NCBI RefSeq assembly: GCF_032854445.1
Contig: NW_027018196.1
Coordinates: forward strand, 1-59,424
Direction of reading: 5' to 3'
Source of the DNA: Liolophura sinensis
Lineage: Eukaryota > Mollusca > Polyplacophora > Chitonida > Chitonidae
Length of the DNA: 59,424 nucleotides
A model generated the notes under the pieces. The model worked only from the letters and a program-made list of their open reading frames with translations, ran no database searches and was not told the DNA's origin. Numbering within the stretch: position 1 is the first letter of the stretch; each line of letters starts with the position of its first letter. The position numbers and the translations under genes were made by a program. This document shows, piece after piece, positions 50,302 to 59,424 of the stretch.

Positions 50302-53046
50302 TAGTAATGACCAGTCGCGATTGTACAGAGTACAGTGTAGCCGATTTCAATTAACAAAAAGACCAGGTAAAAATGCAAAAGTGTAAAAACTGTTCCAGTG
50401 CTACTAGTAAGAGGCTAATCCGACGTATTTTGTGACGAGAAATCGAATGGTGCAATCCGCGTTGCTCTCCGACCAATACTTTTGGCTGAAACGACAATTG
50501 AATGATCATTTATGTCATAATCACGTGCGTAGAAACGGCTCTTACTCCATGGAAACCAGGGAAATTTGCAATTTTTCAACAGCTGCCGATGCCTGGCTCA
50601 ATTCCGCATCTTTTGGCACCTTATTCATGTGGGTCTGTGGTCAGTTGTACTTTTTACAGCAGACTGTATCAAGTACCTTGTGTTTTTCACGTACAAATGG
50701 TGTGGTTTTTCTACACGTAGATAAAGACATTGAGATTGTCTTGCACTTAGAAGTAAGGCAATTGCTGGGTGAGTTAAATGGGCTTAGCCCAAAGATTTGA
50801 CGTCTTCTGGGCTACCGAAGGGCACATAACTTATAGTCAAAGGTTGAATATAGTAATGACCAGTCGCGATTGTACAGAGTACAGTGTAGCCGATTTCAAT
50901 TAACAAAAAGACCAGGCAAAAATGCAAAAGTGGACAAACTGTTCCAGTGCTGCTGGTAAGAGGCTAATCCGACGTATTTTGTGACGAGAAATCGACTGGT
51001 GCAATCCGCGTTGCTCTCCGACCAATACTTTTGGCTGAAGTGACAATTGAATGATCATTTATGTCATAATCACGTGCCCAGCAACGGCTCTTACTCCATG
51101 GAAACCAGGGAAATTTGCAATTTTTCAACAGCTGCCGATGCCTGGCTAAATTCCGCATCTTTTGGCACCTTACTGAAGTGGGTTAGTGTTCAGTTGTACT
51201 TTTTACAGCAGACTGTATCAAGTACCTTGTGTTTTTCACGTACAAATGGTGTGGTTTTTCTACACGTAGATAAAGACATTGAGATTGTCTTGCACTTAGA
51301 AGTAAGGCAATTGCTGGGTGAGTTAAATGGGCTTAGCCCAAAGATTTCAGGTCTTCTGGGCTACCGAAGGGCACATAACTTATAGTCAAAAGTTGAATAT
51401 AGTAATGACCAGTCGCGATTGTACAGAGTGCAGTGTAGCCGGTTTCAATTAACAAAAAGACCAGGCAAAAATGCAAAAGTGGAAAAACTGTTCCAGTGCT
51501 GCTGGTAAGAGGCTAATCCGACGTATTTTGTGACGAGAAATCGAATGGTGCAAACCGCGTTGCTCTCCGACCAAAACTTTTGGCTGTAGTGACAATTGAA
51601 TGATCATTTATGTCATAATCACGTGCCCAGCAACGGCTCTTACTCCATGGAAACCAGGGAAATTTGCAATTTTTCAACAGCTGCCGATGCCTGGCTCAAT
51701 TCCGCATCTTTTGGCACCTTATTCATGTGGGTCTGTGGTCAGTTGTACTTTTTACAGCAGACTGTATCAAGTACCTTGTGTTTTTCACGTACAAATGGTG
51801 TGGTTTTTCTACACGTAGATAAAGACATTGAGATTGTCTTGCACTTAGAAGTAAGGCAATTGCTGGGTGAGTTAAATGGGCTTAGCCGAAAGATTTGACG
51901 TCTTCTGGGCTACCGAAGGGCACATAACTTATAGTCAAAAGTTGAATATAGTAATGACCAGTCGCGATTGTACAGAGTACAGTTTAGCCGATTTCAATTA
52001 AGAAAAAGACCAGGTAAAAATGCAAAAGTGGAAAAACTGTTCCAGTGCTGCTGGTAAGAGGCTAATCCGACGTATTTTGTGACGAGAAATCGAATGGTGC
52101 AAACCGCGTTGCTCTCCGACCAATACTTTTGCCTGTAGTGACAACTGAATGATCATTTATGTCATAATCACTTGCCCAGCAACGGCTCTTACTCCATGGA
52201 AACCAGGGAAATTTGCAATTTTTCAACAGCTGCCGATGCCTGGCTCAATTCCGCCTCTTTTGGCACCTTATAAATGTGGGTCAGTGTTCAGTTGTACTTT
52301 TTACAGCAGACTGTATCAAGTACCTTGTGGTTTTCACGTACAAATGGTGTGGTTTTTCTACACGTAGATAAAGACATTGAGATTGTCTTGCACTTAGAAG
52401 TAAGGCAATTGCTGGGTGAGTTGAATGGGCTTAGCCCAAAGATTTGACGTCTTCTGGGCTACCGAAGGGCACATAACTTATAGTCAAAAGTTGAATATAG
52501 TAATGACCAGTCGCGATTGTACAGAGTACAGTGTAGCCGATTTCAATTCACAAAAAGACCAGATAAAAATGCAAAAGTGGAAAAACTGTTCTTGTGCTGC
52601 TGGTAAGAGGCTAATCCGACGTATTTTGTGACGAGAAATCGAATGGTGCAAACCGCGTTGCTCTCCGACCAATACTTTTGCCTGTAGTGACAACTGAATG
52701 ATCATTTATGTCATAATCACTTGCCCAGCAACGGCTCTTACTCCATGGAAACCAGGGAAATTTGCAATTTTTCAACAGCTGCCGATGCCTGGCTCAATTC
52801 CGCCTCTTTTGGCACCTTATAAATGTGGGTCAGTGTTCAGTTGTACTTTTTACAGCAGACTGTATCAAGTACCTTGTGGTTTTCACGTACAAATGGTGTG
52901 TTTTTTCTACACGTAGATAAAGACATTGAGATTGTCTTGCACTTAGAAGTAAGGCAATTGATGGGTGAGTTAAATGGGCTTAGCCCAAAGATTTGACGTC
53001 TTCTGGGCTACCGAAGGGCACATAACTTATAGTCAAAAGTTGAATA
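50302..53046. repeat. 5-mer HOR copy 2 (P-Q-R/S-T-U)
   Basis: Units start at 50302 (P), 50851 (Q), 51400 (R/S hybrid), 51949 (T) and 52498 (U). The hybrid has an R head and body but the S 3' end (GCCGAAAG at about 51885 followed by TTGACGTC), so the switch lies in about 51830-51885. U is marked by ATTCACAAAAAG, CCAGATAAAA and TTCTTGTGC, with a T-like second half. Length is exactly 5 x 549 even though the monomer content differs from copy 1. Confidence 0.85.
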
Positions 53047-55791
53047 TAGTAATGACCAGTCGCGATTGTACAGAGTACAGTGTAGCCGATTTCAATTAAC
53101 AAAAAGACCAGGTAAAAATGCAAAAGTGTAAAAACTGTTCCAGTGCTACTAGTAAGAGGCTAATCCGACGTATTTTGTGACGAGAAATCGAATGGTGCAA
53201 TCCGCGTTGCTCTCCGACCAATACTTTTGGCTGAAACGACAATTGAATGATCATTTATGTCATAATCACGTGCGTAGAAACGGCTCTTACTCCATGGAAA
53301 CCAGGGAAATTTGCAATTTTTCAACAGCTGCCGATGCCTGGCTCAATTCCGCATCTTTTGGCACCTTATTCATGTGGGTCTGTGGTCAGTTGTACTTTTT
53401 ACAGCAGACTGTATCAAGTACCTTGTGTTTTTCACGTACAAATGGTGTGGTTTTTCTACACGTAGATAAAGACATTGAGATTGTCTTGCACTTAGAAGTA
53501 AGGCAATTGCTGGGTGAGTTAAATGGGCTTAGCCCAAAGATTTGACGTCTTCTGGGCTACCGAAGGGCACATAACTTATAGTCAAAGGTTGAATATAGTA
53601 ATGACCAGTCGCGATTGTACAGAGTACAGTGTAGCCGATTTCAATTAACAAAAAGACCAGGCAAAAATGCAAAAGTGGACAAACTGTTCCAGTGCTGCTG
53701 GTAAGAGGCTAATCCGACGTATTTTGTGACGAGAAATCGAATGGTGCAATCCGCGTTGCTCTCCGACCAATACTTTTGGCTGAAGTGACAATTGAATGAT
53801 CATTTATGTCATAATCACGTGCCCAGCAACGGCTCTTACTCCATGGAAACCAGGGAAATTTGCAATTTTTCAACAGCTGCCGATGCCTGGCTCAATTCCG
53901 CATCTTTTGGCACCTTATTCATGTGGGTCTGTGGTCAGTTGTACTTTTTACAGCAGACTGTATCAAGTACCTTGTGTTTTTCACGTACAAATGGTGTGGT
54001 TTTTCTACACGTAGATAAAGACATTGAGATTGTCTTGCACTTAGAAGTAAGGCAATTGCTGGGTGAGTTAAATGGGCTTAGCCCAAAGATTTCAGGTCTT
54101 CTGGGCTACCGAAGGGCACATAACTTATAGTCAAAAGTTGAATATAGTAATGACCAGTCGCGATTGTACAGAGTACAGTGTAGCCGATTTCAATTAACAA
54201 AAAGACCAGGCAAAAATGTAAAAGTGGAAAAACTGTTCCAGTGCTGCTGGTAAGAGGCTAATCCGACGTATTTTGTGACGAGAAATCGAATGGTGCAAAC
54301 CGCGTTGCTCTCCGACCAACACTTTTGGCTGTAGCGACAATTGAATGATCATTTATGTCATAATCACGTGCCCAGCAACGGCTCTTACTCCATGGAAACC
54401 AGGGAAATTTGCAATTTTTCAACAGCTGCCGATGCCTGGCTCAATTCCACATCTTTTGGCACCTTATAAATGTGGGTCAGTGTTCAGTTGTACTTTTTAC
54501 AGCAGACTGTATCAAGTACCTTGTGTTTTTCACGTACAAATGGTGTGGTTTTTCTACACGTAGATAAAGACATTAAGATTGTCTTGCACTTAGAAGTAAG
54601 GCAATTGCTGGGTGAGTTAAATGGGCTTAGCCGAAAGATTTGACGTCTTCTGGGCTACCGAAGGGCACATAACTTATAGTCAAAAGTTGAATATAGTAAT
54701 GACCAGTCGCGATTGTACAGAGTACAGTTTAGCCGATTTCAATTAACAAAAAGACCAGGTAAAAATGCAAAAGTGGAAAAACTGTTCCAGTGCTGCTGGT
54801 AAGAGGCTAATCCGACGTATTTTGTGACGAGAAATCGAATGGTGCAAACCGCGTTGCTCTCCGACCAATACTTTTGCCTGTAGTGACAACTGAATGATCA
54901 TTTATGTCATAATCACTTGCCCAGCAACGGCTCTTACTCCATGGAAACCAGGGAAATTTGCAATTTTTCAACAGCTGCCGATGCCTGGCTCAATTCCGCC
55001 TCTTTTGGCACCTTATAAATGTGGGTCAGTGTTCAGTTGTACTTTTTACAGCAGACTGTATCAAGTACCTTGTGGTTTTCACGTACAAATGGTGTGGTTT
55101 TTCTACACGTAGATAAAGACATTGAGATTGTCTTGCACTTAGAAGTAAGGCAATTGCTGGGTGAGTTGAATGGGCTTAGCCCAAAGATTTGACGTCTTCT
55201 GGGCTACCGAAGGGCACATAACTTATAGTCAAAAGTTGAATATAGTAATGACCAGTCGCGATTGTACAGAGTACAGTGTAGCCGATTTCAATTCACAAAA
55301 AGACCAGATAAAAATGCAAAAGTGGAAAAACTGTTCTTGTGCTGCTGGTAAGAGGCTAATCCGACGTATTTTGTGACGAGAAATCGAATGGTGCAAACCG
55401 CGTTGCTCTCCGACCAATACTTTTGGCTGTAGCGACAATTGATTGATCATTGATGTCATAATCACGTGCCCAGCAACGGCTCTTACTCCATGGAAACCAG
55501 GGAAATTTGCAATTTTTCAACAGCTGCCGATGCCTGGCTCAATTCCGCATCTTTTGGCACCTTATTCATGTGGGTCTGTGGTCAGTTGTACTTTTTACAG
55601 CAGACTGTATCAAGTACCTTGTGTTTTTCACGTACAAATGGTGTGGTTTTTCTACACGTAGATAAAGACATTGAGATTGTCTTGCACTTAGAAGTAAGGC
55701 AATTGCTGGGTGAGTTAAATGGGCTTAGCCCAAAGATTTCAGGTCTTCTGGGCTACCGAAGGGCACATAACTTATAGTCAAAAGTTGAATA
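53047..55791. repeat. 5-mer HOR copy 3 (P-Q/R-S-T-U')
   Basis: Units start at 53047 (P), 53596 (Q/R hybrid), 54145 (S), 54694 (T) and 55243 (U'). The hybrid begins as Q (GTGGACAAAC, CTGAAGTGAC) and continues as R (GGCTCAATTCC with a TTATTCATG block), so the switch is between about 53783 and 53891. U' has the U head but a tail like unit 46458 (GCGACAATTGATTGATC). Length is again 2745 bp. Confidence 0.85.
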
Positions 55792-58700
55792 TAGTAATGA
55801 CCAGTCGCGATTGTACAGAGTGCAGTGTAGCCGGTTTCAATTAACAAAAAGACCAGGCAAAAATGCAAAAGTGGAAAAACTGTTCCAGTGCTGCTGGTAA
55901 GAGGCTAATCCGACGTATTTTGTGACGAGAAATCGAATGGTGCAATCCGCGTTGCTCTCCGACCAATACTTTTGGCTGAAACGACAATTGAATGATCATT
56001 TATGTCATAATCACGTGCGTAGAAACGGCTCTTACTCCATGGAAACCAGGGAAATTTGCAATTTTTCAACAGCTGCCGATGCCTGGCTCAATTCCGCATC
56101 TTTTGGTACTTTACTGAAGTGGGTCAGTGTTCAGTTGTACTTTTTACAGCAGACTGTATCAAGTACCTTGTGGTTTTCACGTACAAATGGTGTGGTTTTT
56201 CTACACGTAGATAAAGACATTGAGATTGTCCTGCACTTAGAAGTAAGGCAATTGCTGGGTGAGTTAAATGGGCTGAGCCCAAAGATTTGACGTCTTCTGG
56301 GCTACCGAAGGGCACATAACTTATAGTCAAAAGATAAATATAGTAATGACCCAGTCGCGATTGTACAGAGTGCAGTGTAGCCTTTTTCAATTAACAAAAA
56401 GACCAGGCAAAAATGCAAAAGTGGAAAAACTGTTCCAGTGCTGCTGGTAAGAGGCTAATCCGACGTATTTTGTGACGACAACTCGAATGGTGCAAACCGC
56501 GTTGCTCTCCGACCAATACTTTTGCCTGTAGTGACAACTGAATGATCATTTATGTCATAATCACGTGCCCAGCAACGGCTCTTACTCCATGGAAACCAGG
56601 GAAATTTGCAATTTTTCAACAGCTGCCGATGCCTGGCTCAATTCCGCATCTTTGGCACCTTATTCATGTGGGTCTGTGGTCAGTTGTACTTTTTACAGCA
56701 GACTGTATCAAGTACCTTGTGTTTTTCACGTACAAATGGTGTGGTTTTTCTACACGTAGATAAAGGACATTGAGATTGTCTTGCACTTAGAAGTAAGGCA
56801 ATTGCTTGGTGAGTTAAATGGGTCTTAGCCCAAAGATTTGACGTCTTCTGGGCTACCGAAGGGCACATAACTTATAGTCAAAAGTTGAATATAGTAATGA
56901 CCAGTCGCGATTGTACAGAGTACAGTGTAGCCGATTTCAATTAACAAAAAGACCAGGCAAAAATGCAAAAGTGGACAAACTGTTCCAGTGCTGCTGGTAA
57001 GAGGCTAATCCGACGTATTTTGTGACGAGAAATCGAATGGTGCAATCCGCGTTGCTCTCCGACCAATACTTTTGGCTGTAGTGACAATTGAATGATCATT
57101 TATGTCATAATCACGTGCCCAGCAACGGATCTTAATCAATGGAAACCAGGGAAATTTGCAATTTTTCAACAGCTGCCGATGCCTGGCTCAATTCCGCATC
57201 TTTTGGCACCTTACTGAAGTGGGTTAGTGTTGAGTTGTACTTTTTACAGCAGACTGTATCAAGTACCTTGTGTTTTTCACGTACAAATGGTGTGGTTTTT
57301 CTACACGTAGATAAAGACATTGAGATTGTCTTGCACTTAGAAGTAAGGCAATTGCTGGGTGAGTTAAATGGGCTTAGCCAAAGATTTCAGGTCTTCTGGG
57401 CTACCGAAGGGCACATAACTTATAGTCAAAAGTTGAATATAGTAATGACCAGTCGCGATTGTACAGAGTGCAGTGTAGCCGGTTTCAATTAACAAAAAGA
57501 CCAGGCAAAAATGCAAAAGTGGAAAAACTGTTCAGTGCTGCTGGTAAGAGGCTAATCCGACGTATTTTGTGACGAGAAATCGAATGGTGCAAACCGCGTT
57601 GCTCTCCGACCAAAACTTTTGCCTGTAGTGACAATTGAATGATCATTTATGTCATAATCACGTGCCCAGCAACGGCTCTTACTCCATGGAAACCAGGGAA
57701 ATTTGCAATTTTTCAACAGCTGCCGATGCCTGGCTCAATTCCGCATCTTTTGGCACCTTATTCATGTGGGTCAGTGTTCAGTTGTACTTTTTACAGCAGT
57801 CTGTATCAAGTACCTTGTGTTTTTCACGTACAAATGGTGTGGTTTTTCTACACGTAGATAAAGACATTAAGATTGTCTTGGACTTAGAAGTAAGGCAATT
57901 GCTGGGTGTGTTAAATGGGCTTAGCCGAAAGATTTGACGTCTTCTGGGCTACCGAAGGGCACATAACTTATAGTCAAAGTTGAATATAGTAATGACCAGT
58001 CGCGATTGTACAGAGTACAGTGTAGCCGATTTCAATTAACAAAAATACAAAGCAAAAATGCAAAAGTGGAAAAACTGTTCCAGTGCTACTAGTAAGAGGC
58101 TAATCCGACGTATTTTGTGACGAGAAATCGAATGGTGCAAACCGCGTTGCTCTCCGACCAATACTTTTGGCTGTAGCGACAGATCAATGATCATTGATGT
58201 CATAATCACGTGCCCAGCAACGGCCTCTTACTCCATGGAAACCAGGGATATTTGCAATTTTTTAACAGCTGCCAATGCCTGGCCCAATTCCACATCTTTT
58301 GGCACCTTATAAATGTGGGTCAGTGTTTATTTGTACTTTTCACAGCAGACTGTATCAAGTACCTTGTGTTTTTTATGTACAAATGGTCTGGTTTTTCTAC
58401 ACGTAGATAAAGACATTGAGATTGTCTTGCACTTAGAAGTAAGACAATTGCTGGGTGAGTTGAATGGGCTTAGCCGATAGATTTGACGTCTTCTGGGCTA
58501 CCGAAGGGCACATAACTTATAGTCAAAAGTTGAATATAGTAATGACCAGTCGCGATTGTACAGAGTACAGTGTAGCCGATTTCAATTAAGAAAAAGACCA
58601 GGTAAAAATGCAAAAGTGGAAAAACTGTTCCAGTGCTGCTGGTAAGAGGCTAATCCGACGTATTTTGTGACGAGAAATCGAATGGTGCAAACCGCGTTGC

Positions 58701-59424
58701 TCTCCGACCAATACTTTTGGCTGTATTGACAATTGAATGATTATTTATGTCATAATCACGTGCCCAGCAACGGCTCTTACTCCATGGAAACCAGGGAAAT
58801 TTGCAATTTTTCAACAGCTGCCGATGCCTGGCTCAATTCTGCATCTTTTGGCACCTTACTGAAGTGGGTCAGTGTTCAGTTGTACTTTTTACAGCAGACT
58901 GTATCAAGTACCTTGTGGTTTTCACGTACAAATGGTGTGGTTTTTCTACACGTAGATAAAGACATTGAGATTGTCTTGGATCTAGAAGTAAGGCAATTGC
59001 TGGGTGAGTTAAATGGGCTTAGCCCAAAGATTTGACGTCTTCTGGGCTACCGAAGGGCACATAACTTATAGTCAAAAGTTGAATATAGTAATGACCAGTC
59101 GCGATTGTACAGAGTACAGTGTAGCCGATTTCAATTAACAAAAAGACGAAGCAAAAATGCAAAAGTGGAAAAACTGTTTCCAGTGCTTACTAGTAAGAGG
59201 CTAATCCGACGTATTTTGTGACGAGAATCGAATGGTGCAAACCGCGTTGCTCTCCGACCAGTACTTTTGGCTGTAGCGACAGATCAATGATCATTGATGT
59301 CATAATCACGTGCCCAGCAACGGCTCTTACTCCATGGAAACCAGGGATATTTGCAATTTTTTAACAGCTGCCAATGCCTGGCCCAATTCCACATCTTTTG
59401 GCACCTTATAAATGTGAGTCAGTG
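55792..59424. repeat. Region L: irregular monomers to the window edge
   Basis: Units start at 55792, 56341, 56892, 57440, 57987, 58537 and 59086, the last cut at 59424 after 339 bp. Unit 55792 has the P markers CTGAAACGAC and GCGTAGAAACGG but an R-like head. Unit 56892 carries the Q marker GTGGACAAAC. An extra monomer (56341) lies between them. Unit lengths range from 547 to 551 because of scattered one-base gains and losses. From 57987 on, c-class features return (GATCAATGATCATTGATG, GGGATATTTGC). The 5-mer order is no longer followed. Confidence 0.8.

Larger units (their letters stand above)
1..59424. repeat. Tandem satellite array, 549-bp monomer, whole window
   Basis: The 5' phase marker TAGTAATGACCAGTCGCGA recurs every 549 bp from position 1 to 59086 (1, 550, 1099, 1649, 2198, 2747, 3296 and onward), giving about 108 head-to-tail monomers with no inversion and no inserted foreign sequence. 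Of the first 63 monomers, 60 are exactly 549 bp and three are 550 bp. Monomers differ from each other by scattered substitutions and a few short linked blocks, and copies of the same class differ by only a few bases. Homogenised long tandem arrays of this type are typical of eukaryotic constitutive heterochromatin. Which compartment (centromere, pericentromere or subtelomere) cannot be told from sequence alone. I do not recognise the family. Every stretch longer than 300 bases in the window is this repeat. Confidence 0.98.

Noticed and set aside
1-59424. CRISPR-like or phage repeat array.
   Set aside because: There are no short repeats separated by unique spacers. The unit is 549 bp with no spacer and the array has no adjacent cas-like genes.
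1-59424. CENP-B box (pattern TTCG, four bases, A, two bases, CGGG, on either strand).
   Set aside because: I found no match in the monomer on either strand. CGGG appears only in rare variants (GCCGGGTGAG) without the TTCG half.
1-59424. Tandem gene family such as rRNA spacer, histone, 5S or tRNA clusters.
   Set aside because: No rRNA, 5S or tRNA sequence and no histone-like reading frame is visible, and I saw no convincing Pol III A and B box pair in the monomer.
1-59424. Transposon-derived tandem array with terminal repeats or target site duplications.
   Set aside because: No terminal inverted repeats, long terminal repeats, poly-A tails or transposase-like frame can be seen at any monomer phase.

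Overview
The whole window (1-59424) is one uninterrupted tandem array of a satellite DNA. The monomer is 549 bp and about 42% G+C (231 of 549 in the first unit, counted by hand). Roughly 108 monomers run head to tail in the same orientation, and both window edges fall inside the array, so it extends beyond the window on both sides. I found no protein-coding gene, RNA gene, transposon, CRISPR array or non-repeat sequence. The recurrent open frames of 60-122 codons on both strands are repeats of the same non-coding sequence. A homogenised half-kilobase satellite with nested higher-order repeats (HORs) points to a eukaryotic heterochromatic array (centromeric, pericentromeric or subtelomeric). 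CpG is only mildly depleted (observed/expected about 0.7 in unit 1), which argues weakly against a heavily methylated vertebrate genome. I do not recognise the satellite family and cannot name the organism.

Layout: monomers sort by eye into variant classes, here called a-g, which recur in ordered blocks. Positions 1-3295 hold e-b-c*-b-c-d, the end of a block whose start lies outside the window. 3296-9334 is an 11-mer (a-b-c-e-b-c'-f-g-b-c-d). 9335-15373 is a second 11-mer of the same length, 6039 bp, but with different internal content (a-b-c-e-b-a-b-c*-b-c-d). 15374-19765 is an 8-mer lacking f-g-b. 19766-26902 is a 13-mer that re-enters its own c-e-b-c' segment. 26903-31844 has more diverged monomers. 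31845-35134 is a duplicated d-a-b trimer. 35135-43367 mixes hybrid monomers. 43368-47555 contains the only break in monomer register, a deletion of about 205 bp at 44404/44405. 47556-55791 is three copies of a 5-mer HOR (2746, 2745 and 2745 bp). 55792-59424 is a less regular run that leaves the window mid-monomer.

Biology: the array records repeated in-register recombination. Monomers stay at exactly 549 bp (60 of the first 63) while hybrid monomers with internal switch points mark where unequal crossover or gene conversion changed the number and order of monomers. Two zones (about 34.4-37.9 kb and 56.3-59.3 kb) are rich in one-base, mostly homopolymer indels and may reflect uncorrected sequencing error rather than biology. 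The most useful observation here is the shifting HOR architecture, not an encoded system.
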